Positions 9,724 to 19,372 of a DNA stretch of 64,000 nucleotides are shown here, one piece after another. The translations under genes and the position numbers were made by a program. Source of the DNA: Haliea alexandrii (GTDB lineage: Bacteria; Pseudomonadota; Gammaproteobacteria; Pseudomonadales; Halieaceae); contig NZ_RFLW01000002.1 in NCBI RefSeq assembly GCF_003719295.1, positions 176,763-240,762 on the forward strand, read 5' to 3'. The notes below the pieces were generated by a model, which saw only the letters and a list, made by a program, of their open reading frames with translations, did not search any database and was not told the origin of the DNA. Position 1 is the first letter of the stretch. Every line of letters starts with the position of its first letter.

Positions 9724-11252
9724 GTGTAGCTGGATTGCAAGCCCAGAGGCAGGCCCAGCGCCCAGTAGCCCAGCAGAAACAGGGTCCACAGAATAATGAA
9801 AGTGATGGAGTAGGGCAGCATCAGCGCGGTGACCGTGCCGATGCCTGCGCTGCGTATGTAGCGTTGGCAATACACTACGACCAGGGGGAAATAGGGCATC
9901 AGCGGTGTGATGATGTTGGTGGTGGAGTCCCCTATGCGGTAAGCGGCCTGGGTGAGGTCGGGAGAGGCGCCGAGCTTCATCAGCATGGGCACCAGAATGG
10001 GGGCCAGCAGTGCCCATTTGGCCGAGGCCGAACCGACGAAAAGGTTGAGAAAGCCCGTTAGCAGAACGATTCCGGAAATGGTCAGGGCGCCGGGCAGGCC
10101 CAGTGCCTGCAGCCCTTGCGCCCCTTTTACTGCCAGCAGTATACCCAGATTCGAGGCACCGAAGGCATAGATGAACTGCGCAATGAAGAACATGATGACC
10201 AGGTAATAGCCCATGGTCTGCATGGTTTTGGTCATACCTTCGATTACGTCCCGGCTGCTCGTCACCGTGCCGGCGCTGATCCCATAAACGATGGCCGGCA
10301 GCAGGAACAGCAGAAAGATCAACGGCACGATGGAGGCCATGAGCGGCGCACCGTTCTCGGTCAAGTAGCCGCCGGGGCCGCGCCAGGCCGAATCTTCAGG
10401 TACTGCACTCAAGAACAGCAGGATCACAGCGGCGAGCATGCTCCACAGGGCGAGTCGCAGCGCGCGGCGCTCCGTCGCACTGAGCGGCTGCATCCCGGTT
10501 TCGTCGGCGACGTGGGCGTCGATGGGCGTGTGGTGGAGGCGCGGCTCAACAAAACGGTCCGTCACCAACCACCCGACCAGCACAATAAGCAGCGAGGATG
10601 CGGAGGTGAAAAAGTAGTTGTTCAGCGGGTTGAGGATTACGCTCGGGTCGATGATCTGTGCTGCCGATTGCGAGATACCCTGCAACATCGGGTCGACCGA
10701 AGAGGGCACGAAGTTGGCGGAGTATCCTCCGGATACACCGGCGAATGCCGCGGCAATGCCCGCCAGGGGGTGGCGCCCGGCGGCGTGAAAAATGATGCCG
10801 CCCAGCGGTATGACCAGCACATAGCCGGCGTCTGCGGCGGTGTGGCTGACGATGCCCACAACAATGACCATGGGGGTCAGCAGCCAACGCGCGGTGACAC
10901 CGAGCATGGCGCGCAAGGTGGAGTTGATGAATCCGGTGTGTTCCGCGACACCAATACCCATCATGGCCACGAGCACAACACCAATGGGGTGAAAGTGGGC
11001 AAAGGTGGTGACCATGTCCGACAGGAACTGGGTCATGGCGGTGGCGGAGAACTGGTTTACCACGCGCAGCGCTTCGCCACTGCGCGGATCAACCAAGTCG
11101 TATTCGAAACGGGAAAACAGCAGCGACAGTGCCCAGGTAAGGAACAGCAGGGCAATGAACAGCACCGCAGGATCGGGCAAACGGTTGCCTACACGCTCAA
11201 TGCCGGCGAGCAGCCGCTGGGTGCGTGTGGCGGGGTGAGCTGGCTGGTTCAT
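9717..11252 (-). CDS. AbgT-family transporter (p-aminobenzoyl-glutamate/antimetabolite type)
   Basis: A polytopic inner-membrane protein of 511 aa. AbgT-family features are the opening LAGIERVGNRLPDPAVLF, the VAMMGIGVAEHTGFI helix, the re-entrant SHTAADAGYVLVIPLGG, GGYSANFVPSSVDPMLQG, and the second half FVGSASAKWALLAPILVPM plus YRIGDSTTNIITPLMPYF. Members take up p-aminobenzoyl-glutamate or export sulfonamides, and direction cannot be assigned here. The start is taken at the ATG at 11252 (MNQPAHPATRTQRL). The gene converges on and overlaps the ABC exporter by 7 bases. Confidence 0.88.
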   Translation of the reverse strand: MNQPAHPATRTQRLLAGIERVGNRLPDPAVLFIALLFLTWALSLLFSRFEYDLVDPRSGEALRVVNQFSATAMTQFLSDMVTTFAHFHPIGVVLVAMMGIGVAEHTGFINSTLRAMLGVTARWLLTPMVIVVGIVSHTAADAGYVLVIPLGGIIFHAAGRHPLAGIAAAFAGVSGGYSANFVPSSVDPMLQGISQSAAQIIDPSVILNPLNNYFFTSASSLLIVLVGWLVTDRFVEPRLHHTPIDAHVADETGMQPLSATERRALRLALWSMLAAVILLFLSAVPEDSAWRGPGGYLTENGAPLMASIVPLIFLLFLLPAIVYGISAGTVTSSRDVIEGMTKTMQTMGYYLVIMFFIAQFIYAFGASNLGILLAVKGAQGLQALGLPGALTISGIVLLTGFLNLFVGSASAKWALLAPILVPMLMKLGASPDLTQAAYRIGDSTTNIITPLMPYFPLVVVYCQRYIRSAGIGTVTALMLPYSITFIILWTLFLLGYWALGLPLGLQSSYTY

Positions 11253-11335
11253 GCGCGTGACGGCTCCGGAAAACTGCAGTGTAATTCGCGCGCCAGCTGG
11301 ACACAAACTACCTGCCCGTCGCCCGGGCGCCGCGC

Positions 11336-11758
11336 TCAGTCCAGCGGGTAGGGTGGACGCTGGCCGCTACAGAGGACGTCGGTGACCTGTTCGGTATCCA
11401 TGTACTCGGTGAGCTTTATCAGCAGGCCTTTGTCGAATTCGAACAGGAAGTGGTAATCGTTGCTGTAGGTCTGGCCGGAGGTGTGCTCGCCCTCACTGCT
11501 GGCCTCGACAGCCACCTTTTCACCTTCCGCCACCATGCCGCGAATGGTGAAGCGCAGGCCCTGCGGGAATACATCGACAATGCTGGCAATGGCCGCCGTG
11601 AGGTCGGCGTACTCTGTCGTGCCGGATATCAGGGTGGCGCCCATGGTCTCCACGCTGCCGGTTTTGGCGTAGGCGGCAACGACCGCATCGACATTGCCTG
11701 CGCTGAGGTCGTTGAGAAACTGCCGTACACGGGCTTTATTGTCGGTCTCTGTTGTCAT
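11336..11758 (-). CDS. NTF2-like/SnoaL-like domain protein
   Basis: A 140-residue cone-fold protein. The start TDNKARVRQFLNDLSAGNVDAVVAAY followed by GTTEYADLTAAIASIVDVFPQGLRFTI and VAVEASSEGEHTSGQTYSNDYHFLFEF is typical of SnoaL/NTF2-like ketosteroid-isomerase-like proteins. These bind small hydrophobic ligands or catalyse isomerisation and hydrolysis. The active-site residues do not identify a reaction. It stands alone, upstream of the AbgT-family gene on the same strand. Confidence 0.72.
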   Translation of the reverse strand: MTTETDNKARVRQFLNDLSAGNVDAVVAAYAKTGSVETMGATLISGTTEYADLTAAIASIVDVFPQGLRFTIRGMVAEGEKVAVEASSEGEHTSGQTYSNDYHFLFEFDKGLLIKLTEYMDTEQVTDVLCSGQRPPYPLD

Positions 11759-11951
11759 GCTCTGCTCTCGTCGGCGCGGCGCCGGATGGCGCTATTGCAC
11801 CTATCATAGTATTGACGACAACAGGTGCCAGAGCGCCGGTACAGCATATCAAGCCAACGCTTGTGCGCGCCGCAAGGCGGGAGTTTCTGGTTTAACTATT
11901 CACGAGATACGCGCGCTTCCCAACCATGCTCGCGTTGCACGTGGGGTCGAC

Positions 11952-13139
11952 TCAGCGATTGCGGCCCAGGCGTTCATGGGCGTTTACCCACTCGTTCTGC
12001 CGGGTTTCCTTATCGACACGCGTTGCGGCACCCAGCGACAACTCGCCTGCCACGACGAGCCCGGCGGCAATTTCCGCGAGCTTGAGGGCCTTGCCCGGGC
12101 CGTGGCAATCCATGATCTCCAGGCATTCGCGCTGGGTGGGCAGATTGGTGCCGCCCCCGTAGGTGGCAAGAATCAGGGCCGGGAGGGTAATGGAGAAGAA
12201 ATAGTCGCCTTCTCGGGTCACCCGCGTGTAGACACTGCACTGGTTGGATTCGCCGATGTTGGCGATATCCTGCCCCGTTGCCAGATACAGCGCGGCGAGG
12301 CCGTTGGCCGGGTGCGCGGCATTGTTGGAGGAATGCGTGAGGAATGAGGCCACGGTGGTGATGCCCCAACCGTAATGCATGGCTTCGGGTGTGATACGCA
12401 GGTGCGCCTGCATCACATCGCGGGGAATCGTGATCTCGGCAGTGACCCGGCGACCGCGGCCTTTGAGGGAATTGACCGATGACGTGCGCTTTTCTGTATC
12501 GAAGTTGCCAGAGAGCAGATAATGGCGCATTTGCGGGAAGCGCTCGCGGATCCATTCACAGGCGACAAAGGTCGCCTTGCTGGTCATGTTCTGGCCTGCG
12601 GCATCCCCGGTTGTGTAGTCAAAACGCGTGAATACCATGTTGTGGGCAATGTAGTGCTCGATCTCGTTCAGTTTGCCCACGGAGGTCGTGCTTTCGGCAA
12701 TCGCCTTGATCTCGGTGAAGTTCTCGTCCAGCCAGAGGTTGAAGTCGCGGGCGTCGCGCGCATCGCGGAACACGAAGCAGGGCGCCCGCTGCATGGCCTC
12801 GCCACAGACGGTGGTCTTGACGCCGCCGCTTTCCCGAATGACTTTCATCCCCCGGTTATAGCTGGCCAGCATGGTGCCCTCGACGGTCGCCATGGGGACA
12901 TAAAACTCGCCCTGGGCGTGCTCTCCGTCAATCAACAGCGGACCGGCCAGCCCAATCGGCACCTGTGCTACGCCAAACAGGTTCTCGATGTTGCCGGACA
13001 TGGCCTCCGGGTCGAAAGAAAACTGGCGTGTGTGATGCAGGCGGGCTGGCGTTTGTTCTTCAATAAAGGCCTGACGTTCGGCGATGATGTCAGCGCTGTA
13101 GTCGTTTTCGTTGGAGCGCGGGATCTTGTTGTTGCTCAT
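11952..13139 (-). CDS. Hydroxymethylglutaryl-CoA reductase family protein
   Basis: A 395-residue enzyme resembling class I HMG-CoA reductases, which reduce HMG-CoA to mevalonate with NADPH. Visible signatures: NLFGVAQVPIGLAGPL; the substrate loop VPMATVEGTMLASYNRG with the catalytic Glu; GDAAGQNM; a Lys in DTEKRTSS; the catalytic Asp in LATGQDIANIGE; YGGGTNLPTQRECL; and a late WVNAHERLGRNR carrying the C-terminal catalytic His. No membrane domain is present. The ATG at 13139 is preceded by AGGA at good spacing. No other mevalonate-pathway gene is nearby, so the role is open. Confidence 0.85.
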   Translation of the reverse strand: MSNNKIPRSNENDYSADIIAERQAFIEEQTPARLHHTRQFSFDPEAMSGNIENLFGVAQVPIGLAGPLLIDGEHAQGEFYVPMATVEGTMLASYNRGMKVIRESGGVKTTVCGEAMQRAPCFVFRDARDARDFNLWLDENFTEIKAIAESTTSVGKLNEIEHYIAHNMVFTRFDYTTGDAAGQNMTSKATFVACEWIRERFPQMRHYLLSGNFDTEKRTSSVNSLKGRGRRVTAEITIPRDVMQAHLRITPEAMHYGWGITTVASFLTHSSNNAAHPANGLAALYLATGQDIANIGESNQCSVYTRVTREGDYFFSITLPALILATYGGGTNLPTQRECLEIMDCHGPGKALKLAEIAAGLVVAGELSLGAATRVDKETRQNEWVNAHERLGRNR

Positions 13140-13229
13140 GGCGGTGTCCTCGGTAAAAGCCGCCAGAGTAGGAAAAAGGGGGTGGCGGCGCAAGCAACGG
13201 CTGCGCACCTGCTTTGCGCCCCTGGCCGA

Positions 13230-15035
13230 TCAGCCCGTGCGGCGTTGCAGGTGTTCGTCGATGACCTGCAGGAAATCCTTGCCGTATTTCTCGCGCTTGC
13301 GCTCACCCACACCGCTCAATGCGCCGAAAGCGGCCACGGTGCGCGGCAGTTCGGCACACATTTCCTGCAGGGTGCGGTCGTGGAAAATGATATAGGGCGG
13401 AATACCCTGCGTTTCGGCAAGGGCGCGCCGGCACTCGCGCAACGCTTCCCAGAGCTCGGTGTCAATGTCGTCCGGTAGCCGCTGGCGCGTCTGCTGGCGG
13501 GTGGCGGGCCGAGCGAGGTCGCGGCGTAATTCCAGCGTTTCCTCCCCGCGCAGCAGTGGCCGGCAGTGATCCTCCAGGCGCAGCGCACCGAAATGATCCA
13601 GGTCAGCGCGCAGGTAGCCACGCGCGACCAGTTGCCTGAACACCGAGCGCCACTGGTGGTTGTCCAGTGCCTTGCCGATGCCGAAGGTGGGCAGCGTGTG
13701 GTGGTCGTACTGGAAAATACGGTCGTTCTCGGCGCCGCGCAGCACATCGATGAGGTGGTTGACGCCAAAGCGCTGGCCGGTGCGGTAGACAGCGCTCAGC
13801 GCCATGCGTGCCGCTTCGGTACCGTCCCAGGTGGGTACCGGTTCCAGGCAGGTATCGCAGTTGCCGCAGGCCTGCGGCAGTGTGTCGCCAAAGTAGCGCA
13901 GCAGCGCCTGGCGCCGACAGGAGGTGATTTCACACAACCCGAGCATCGCATTCAGGCGCTGCTGCTCGGCGCGCTTGTGTTCCTCGCTGCCCTCGGACTG
14001 CCCCATCATCTGGCGCAGTTTCAACACGTCCTGCAGCCCGTATACCATCCACGCATCCGCGGGCAGCCCGTCACGGCCCGCACGCCCCGTCTCCTGGTAG
14101 TAGGCTTCTATGGTTTTGGGCAGGTCAAGGTGGGCAACGAAACGCACGTCCGGTTTGTCGATGCCCATGCCAAAGGCGATGGTGGCCACCATGATCACGC
14201 CGTCCTCACGCAGGAAGCGCGCCTGATGGTTGCTGCGCAGGGCCGCCGGCAGGCCGGCGTGATAGGGCAGAGCGGTGTAACCCGCCTGCTGCAGCGCGAG
14301 GGCAGTCTCCTCCACCTTGTTGCGAGACAGACAGTACACAATACCGGCATCGCGCGGGTGCTCAGATTTCAGGAAGCGCAGCAGTTGCTGCTTGGGGCTC
14401 TGCTTGAGTGCAATGCGATAGCGGATATTGGGGCGGTCGAAGCCGGCGATGTAATGTTCTGCGCCGGCAAGGTCCAGACGGGCGATGATTTCCTCTCGCG
14501 TGCGCGCGTCCGCGGTGGCAGTGAGAGCAATGCGTGGCACCTGTGGAAAGCGCTCGTGCAGCAGGCTGAGCTGCAGGTAATCGGCGCGGAAATCATGACC
14601 CCACTGAGACACGCAGTGTGCTTCATCAATGGCGAACAGGGCGACACGGGCCTGCGCCAACAGTCGCAGCATGCGCCCCTGCACCAGGCGTTCGGGGGCG
14701 ATATACAGCATGTCCAGGTCGCCGCGCAACAGCGCTGATTCAACTGTGGCGGCATCCTCCGGAGCCAGCGTGGAATTGAGGTATGCGGCGCGCACACCCA
14801 GTTCACGCAGTGCGTTGACCTGGTCCTGCATGAGCGCGATGAGGGGGGAGATGACGATGCCGCAGCCCTCGCGCACCAGTGAGGGCACCTGGTAACACAG
14901 CGACTTGCCGCCGCCCGTGGGCATGAGCACCAGCGCATCGCCTCCGTCCACCACCTGCTGCACGATGCGCTCCTGCAGGGGGCGGAAAGCGGGGTAGCCG
15001 AATACGGACTGTAAAACAGAGAGGGATGCGGTCAT
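13230..15035 (-). CDS. recQ: ATP-dependent DNA helicase RecQ
   Basis: A 3'-5' helicase of the RecF recombination pathway, about 601 aa. The helicase core has [11 protein letters not shown] (Walker A), [29 protein letters not shown] and [12 protein letters not shown]. The zinc-binding RQC region shows [12 protein letters not shown] and CGNCDTC. A C-terminal HRDC domain covers roughly the last 80 residues ([21 protein letters not shown]). The ATG at 15035 ([21 protein letters not shown]) matches the family start, though the frame stays open 15 codons further up. Confidence 0.97.
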   Translation of the reverse strand: MTASLSVLQSVFGYPAFRPLQERIVQQVVDGGDALVLMPTGGGKSLCYQVPSLVREGCGIVISPLIALMQDQVNALRELGVRAAYLNSTLAPEDAATVESALLRGDLDMLYIAPERLVQGRMLRLLAQARVALFAIDEAHCVSQWGHDFRADYLQLSLLHERFPQVPRIALTATADARTREEIIARLDLAGAEHYIAGFDRPNIRYRIALKQSPKQQLLRFLKSEHPRDAGIVYCLSRNKVEETALALQQAGYTALPYHAGLPAALRSNHQARFLREDGVIMVATIAFGMGIDKPDVRFVAHLDLPKTIEAYYQETGRAGRDGLPADAWMVYGLQDVLKLRQMMGQSEGSEEHKRAEQQRLNAMLGLCEITSCRRQALLRYFGDTLPQACGNCDTCLEPVPTWDGTEAARMALSAVYRTGQRFGVNHLIDVLRGAENDRIFQYDHHTLPTFGIGKALDNHQWRSVFRQLVARGYLRADLDHFGALRLEDHCRPLLRGEETLELRRDLARPATRQQTRQRLPDDIDTELWEALRECRRALAETQGIPPYIIFHDRTLQEMCAELPRTVAAFGALSGVGERKREKYGKDFLQVIDEHLQRRTG

Positions 15036-15080
15036 AGCGGCGCAGTATACCGCAAGTGGACCCGCAGGCCGGTGATCCAA

Positions 15081-16538
15081 TCAGCCCAACAGGGCCTGCC
15101 GCAGTTCCTCACGCAAATCCCGCGGGTCGATGATGCGGTCGAAAGCCATGCTGTCCGCGCCTGCCCAGGCGCCGGTCTGCCGTTCCTGCAACGCGGCGGC
15201 ATCTGTGGCGCTGGCCCCGGTCGCCGCTGCGGCACCGAGTGCCGGCACGCCGCCGAGACTGACGCCGGGGAGGGCGAGGCTGACCGTTTGCCGGTCCCAG
15301 GGGTTCATGCCCATCACCGAGCTGCCAAAACCGAAAGCCTTGCGCAGCGTGACCACGACCTTGCGTCCGCGATAGTGCCGCTGGGCACGGAACATGTTGC
15401 CCGCCACGCGCAGGACGCCTGACCGCTCTGCCGCCGGTCCGGGCATGACCCCAGGATTGTCTACCAGTGCCACGAGTGGCAGCTGGAAGCGGTGGGCCAG
15501 CTCAATAAAGTAGCAGGCTTTCTCGGCTGCGGGCCGGGTGATGGCGCCGGCCTCAACCGTCGGCTGGTTAGCCACGATCAGGCAGCGCTGTCCCCCGATG
15601 CGGGCGAAGGCTGTGATGAGTGTGCGGCCATAGTCGGCTTGCACCTCCAGCAGGCTGCCGTTGTCCACCACCTCACCCAGAACCTTGCGCATGTCGTAAG
15701 GGCGTGACACGTCTGGCGGGATGATATCCAGCAATGTCTCGTTGCGGTGTGCAGGCCCGGCGCTCGCGTCTGTGTCGGCAGGCGTGTTGTCGCAGACATA
15801 GGCGAGAAACCGGCGCGCACTCTCGAAGCATTCGGGTTCGGTGTCACAGCACAGGTGCGCTACGCCGCTCTCTCGGGTGTGTACTTGTGCTGAGCCCAGT
15901 TCTGCTGCCGTTGTCTCAATGCCCATGGCGGCCTTGACCAGGGGTGGGCCGGCACTGAACAGGGCGCTGTCGCGGTGCATAATGATGAGATCGGCGAACA
16001 TCGCGGCCAGGGCGCCGTGCCCGGCCGACATACCCAGCACCAGCGCAACCACCGGTACGCGGCCTTGAATATCCGCCAGCAGCTGCAGGTCGCCGGGCGC
16101 GTGTGGGTAGCGCTCCGCCTGGTTACTGGCGCGTTCTCCCGCGCCATCGAGCAGCAGTAGCAGCGGCCGTTTTGTTTCCAGGGCCAGGCGCACCAGGCGC
16201 GCGCGCTTGGCCGCGTTGGGATGCCCAATCGAGCCTCCCTGCACGGTGAAGTCCTCAACCAGCAGCACAACGCTGCGACCGTCCAGACGCGCCACGCCTC
16301 CCACCAGCCCGTCGGCCGCAACGGCGGGCTGCCCCTGCGGGTGATGGCCGCCGGCGAGCAGGCCGTATTCGCGGAAAGAGCCCTCGTCCACCAGCGCCGC
16401 GATGCGTTCGCGTGCCGTGAGTCGGCCGCGTGCATGCTGGCGTGCAATGCGCTCGTCGCCGCCCATGGCGGCGGCAGACGCGCCGCGCTCCTGGAGCGCG
16501 GAAAGGAGGGGTGCCCAGTCCTGCCGGTGTTTGCTCAT
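15081..16538 (-). CDS. Acyl-CoA carboxylase, carboxyltransferase subunit
   Basis: A 485-aa biotin-dependent carboxyltransferase, beta-type, of the propionyl/methylcrotonyl/geranyl-CoA carboxylase group. It transfers CO2 from carboxybiotin to an acyl-CoA. It has two crotonase-like halves: ARGRLTARERIAALVDEGSFREYG and VEDFTVQGGSIG in the first, and ALVDNPGVMPGPAAE plus GGQRCLIVANQP in the second. No biotin carboxylase or biotin carrier gene is adjacent, which is unusual because these are normally operonic. It lies between recQ and the Baeyer-Villiger monooxygenase on the same strand. The substrate is unknown. Confidence 0.85.
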   Translation of the reverse strand: MSKHRQDWAPLLSALQERGASAAAMGGDERIARQHARGRLTARERIAALVDEGSFREYGLLAGGHHPQGQPAVAADGLVGGVARLDGRSVVLLVEDFTVQGGSIGHPNAAKRARLVRLALETKRPLLLLLDGAGERASNQAERYPHAPGDLQLLADIQGRVPVVALVLGMSAGHGALAAMFADLIIMHRDSALFSAGPPLVKAAMGIETTAAELGSAQVHTRESGVAHLCCDTEPECFESARRFLAYVCDNTPADTDASAGPAHRNETLLDIIPPDVSRPYDMRKVLGEVVDNGSLLEVQADYGRTLITAFARIGGQRCLIVANQPTVEAGAITRPAAEKACYFIELAHRFQLPLVALVDNPGVMPGPAAERSGVLRVAGNMFRAQRHYRGRKVVVTLRKAFGFGSSVMGMNPWDRQTVSLALPGVSLGGVPALGAAAATGASATDAAALQERQTGAWAGADSMAFDRIIDPRDLREELRQALLG

Positions 16539-16645
16539 GCCCTGTTACCGTGGTTGTTCGCTGCTCGCGCAAACATACGCAAGCGTGGCCGCCCTCGCAA
16601 TGGCAGGCGGTCCGGAGCGGTTCTCAGGACAGTGCAGGCTTCCGG

Positions 16646-18127
16646 CTAGGTGTGGCTCGCTGCCGTGGGCGCCGGCAGGTTGAAAGCGCTCCAGTCCGGC
16701 TCTGCCATGCAGTCGACGAAACGCTGGAAATTCCACGGCCAGCTGGACGGGATGCCCTGCGCGTCCAGATACCAGCTCACACAACCGCCGCGGTACCACA
16801 CCGTGTTCTTGGCCGCTTCAACGCGTTCCGCTTCGAAGCTTTCCATCGCAGACATGCTGGGCTCGATGGCATCGCACTCGCCGGCGTCGAGTCGCGCCAT
16901 CAGGCGCTCGATATAGCCCCACTGGTGTTCGGCGATATCGATCAACGAGAAGTTGCCCACCGGGCCGTTGGGGCCGTTCAGCATGAACAGGTTGGGGAAG
17001 CCGGGCATGGTGACTGCGAGGTAGGCCTTGGGTCGCTCCCGCCAGAATTCATTGAGTTGCACGCCATCGCGGCCGGTGATGGACATGGGGCGCATGAAGG
17101 CATCGGCGTGGAAACCGGTGGCGTAGACGATGACATCCAGTTCGTGCAGCTCGCCATCCACAGTGCGTATGCCGTTGGCTTCGATTGCCTTAATACCGTT
17201 GCTCACCAGGCGTGCCTGTGGATGTTGTATAGCCTGGTAGTAGTCGGGTGAGAAGATCAGCCGTTTACACAGAGGCAGATGATCCGGGCGCAGCTGCTCG
17301 CGCAGTACCGGGTCGGTGACCGATTGCTCCAGGTTGTCGCGGCAGGCCTGTGCCATGGCCTGTGAGGCCTCCGATTCAATATCGGTAATGGATTGCGTGT
17401 AAGCCTCCACCGCCGCCATGTACTCGTCGATGTTCATGGCCTTGGCCAGCACCTCCGGGTCGCGGAATGCGGCGCGTTCCTCGTCGCTGAAGCGGCCGTT
17501 TTCCACCGGCATGATCCACTGTGGCGTACGCTGGTAGTGTTCCAGCAGGGCTGCTTTTCCGGCGAGCGCAGAAATGATCTGCACGCCCGTCGAGCCGTTG
17601 CCGATAATGCCGATGCGCTTACCCTCCAGCGCGACACTGTGATCCCAGCGGGCGCTGTGGAACAGGTCGCCCTGAAAGCTTTCGGCGCCCGGAATATCCG
17701 GGTAGTTGGGCTGATGCAATACACCCGTTGCCGCGATGAGCATGTCGGCGACATCGGTATGGCCGCTGACAAATTGCAGCTGCCAACGCCCATCGCGGTA
17801 GCTGGCATCGCTGCACTCTTCACCGAAACGGGTGAGTTCATTGATGCCGTACTTATGCGCCGTGCGTTCAAAATAGGCCTGGATTTCAGGTCCGGGAGGC
17901 AGGTGACGAGTCCAGTCCGGGTTGCGCTCGAAGCTGTAGGTATAGAAGTGCGAGGGCACGTCACAGGTCAGTCCCGGGTACGTATTCTCGCGCCAGGTGC
18001 CGCCGACCCTGTCAGCTTTTTCATACAGGGTGATGTTCTGGTAGCCCAGGTCCTGCAGGCGAATGCCGGCGAGTATGCCGGCCATGCCGGCGCCGAGAAT
18101 GACAATGCGAGGTTGTTGCTCAGGCAT
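16646..18127 (-). CDS. Flavin-containing Baeyer-Villiger-type monooxygenase
   Basis: A 493-aa FAD/NADPH monooxygenase. The FAD Rossmann motif is GAGMAGI (residues 12-18). The class fingerprint FxGxxxHxxxWD is exact at residues 151-162 (FQGDLFHSARWD). The NADPH motif GNGSTG follows at 176-181. The enzyme should convert ketones to esters or lactones, or oxygenate a heteroatom. The substrate is unknown. It is divergently transcribed from an AraC-type regulator with a 127-base intergenic region carrying a direct repeat, so that regulator is the likely controller. Confidence 0.9.
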   Translation of the reverse strand: MPEQQPRIVILGAGMAGILAGIRLQDLGYQNITLYEKADRVGGTWRENTYPGLTCDVPSHFYTYSFERNPDWTRHLPPGPEIQAYFERTAHKYGINELTRFGEECSDASYRDGRWQLQFVSGHTDVADMLIAATGVLHQPNYPDIPGAESFQGDLFHSARWDHSVALEGKRIGIIGNGSTGVQIISALAGKAALLEHYQRTPQWIMPVENGRFSDEERAAFRDPEVLAKAMNIDEYMAAVEAYTQSITDIESEASQAMAQACRDNLEQSVTDPVLREQLRPDHLPLCKRLIFSPDYYQAIQHPQARLVSNGIKAIEANGIRTVDGELHELDVIVYATGFHADAFMRPMSITGRDGVQLNEFWRERPKAYLAVTMPGFPNLFMLNGPNGPVGNFSLIDIAEHQWGYIERLMARLDAGECDAIEPSMSAMESFEAERVEAAKNTVWYRGGCVSWYLDAQGIPSSWPWNFQRFVDCMAEPDWSAFNLPAPTAASHT

Positions 18128-18200
18128 GAAACTGTATCCGTCAACGAAGTGTGAATGGAAGCTTACGTCATCCCGCGCCTACACCGGGGGGCTTAAATGT

Positions 18201-18218
18201 CATAAAATAGTACATAAA
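18201..18218. promoter_or_regulatory. Candidate AraC-type operator (direct repeat)
   Basis: CATAAA occurs at 18201-18206 and again at 18213-18218, a 12-base period inside an AT-rich patch of the otherwise GC-rich intergenic region between the monooxygenase and the AraC-type gene. Direct repeats are the usual arrangement for AraC-type binding sites. TAAAAT at 18203-18208 could also serve as a -10 element. This is pattern evidence only. Confidence 0.35.
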
Positions 18219-18254
18219 TGATATGTGCCGCCACTCGCGGCAAGGAGCGTTTTT

Positions 18255-19340
18255 ATGGCTCGCGCGGGCCGCAATTCTCGCCGGGTTGAATCTGCCGCCA
18301 AAAGTCACCCCGGGCAGCGCGGTCTGGCTACCGATACTTTTGCGCCATTGGTCGATCTGCTCGCGGCAGAATTGAAACGCAGTGGGGATGTTGCGGACCT
18401 GCGTGATCCGCCCAAAAGTCTCGCGCAATTCACGGCCTGGTACCTCTCGACCATTCAGCGACTGGAGGCCCGCTTGAGCGAAGCCCAGCGCCACAGGCCG
18501 ATGGCGCGCAGCGAAGTGGAGTTGCAGTGTCGTCTGGCGCTGTCCGCTGGAACGCTGGAGGAGGCGGTGCAGCTGTGCGCACAGTTTGCCGCTCTGTTGT
18601 CCCCCCGCGCCGGGCGCATTGGCCTGGACGTCGATAGTCAGCGGGCTACCTTCCGGCTGGATTCGCTGCGCCCGCGGGTAACGAGCGCCAGTAGCCTGGT
18701 CGACATCACCGGGTTGTTTGCCTACTTTCAATTGCTACAGTGGCTGGCGGGGCGCAAGCTGCCGCTACAGCGGGTGCGAATCGGGCCGGTGCGGCGTGAA
18801 GATGTGTTGCCTTTCCTGCGCTTGTTCCAGGCTCCGGTGTTGGCAGGCGGGGAGGGATACGCCCTTGACTTCCCGCTCGAGGCCCTGGCGTTGCCGGTCG
18901 TGCGCACGCCCGCGGAGTTTCCGGCATTTTTCACCAACTTTCCCTGCGATGTATTTGGTCCACGCGGGCGCGCCCTGGCCGAGCAGGTGAGCGCATTGCT
19001 CGCGGCGGCTCTGCGCCAGGGGGCTGCACTGCCGAGTCAGGCGCAGCTTGCCGGGGGGCTGGGCCTCAGCCTGTCCACATTCAGGCAGCGCCTACATGCG
19101 GCGGGTACCGGCTACCGTGCATTACGGGAGGAGGCCCTGCGCGGTGCAGCGCGGCGTGCGCTGCTGCAAGCGGATGCATCGGTGGGGGACATCAGCCAGC
19201 AGCTGGGTTTTGCTGACGCGGCCACCTTCAGGCGCGCGTTTCGGCGCTGGGAAGGTGTCACGCCGGGTGCCTGGCGCACGCAACATATCGGGGGCAGTAC
19301 GGCGGCAGGCAGCGGTAGTGGGCATCCAGCCGGGCAATAA
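18255..19340 (+). CDS. AraC-family transcriptional regulator
   Basis: A 361-aa regulator. The first 230 residues form an arabinose-binding-like sensory domain of the type found in OruR-like regulators. The C-terminal 100 residues carry two helix-turn-helix motifs (LAGGLGLSLSTFRQRL and VGDISQQLGFADAATFRRAFRRWEGVTPGAW). The ATG at 18255 is chosen because AAGGAG lies 7 bases upstream. It is divergent from the Baeyer-Villiger monooxygenase, which it probably regulates in response to a small molecule. Confidence 0.9.
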   Translation: MARAGRNSRRVESAAKSHPGQRGLATDTFAPLVDLLAAELKRSGDVADLRDPPKSLAQFTAWYLSTIQRLEARLSEAQRHRPMARSEVELQCRLALSAGTLEEAVQLCAQFAALLSPRAGRIGLDVDSQRATFRLDSLRPRVTSASSLVDITGLFAYFQLLQWLAGRKLPLQRVRIGPVRREDVLPFLRLFQAPVLAGGEGYALDFPLEALALPVVRTPAEFPAFFTNFPCDVFGPRGRALAEQVSALLAAALRQGAALPSQAQLAGGLGLSLSTFRQRLHAAGTGYRALREEALRGAARRALLQADASVGDISQQLGFADAATFRRAFRRWEGVTPGAWRTQHIGGSTAAGSGSGHPAGQ

Positions 19341-19344
19341 ACCG

Positions 19345-19372
19345 TTGACCGCTTGCTCCGGTGGTGTATACT
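19345..19372 (+). promoter_or_regulatory. Sigma-70 promoter of the cold-shock gene
   Basis: TTGACC (19345-19350), a 16-base spacer, then TATACT (19367-19372); each hexamer matches the consensus at 5 of 6 positions. Initiation near 19379 would give a leader of about 145 bases before the csp start. A long leader is the hallmark of cspA-type mRNAs that sense temperature through RNA structure. Confidence 0.7.

Noticed and set aside
10116-11351. Plus-strand open frame opposite the AbgT-family gene
   Set aside because: Its composition (His, Gly, Glu, Gln-rich) is that of antisense to a membrane protein, and no ribosome site or domain is visible.
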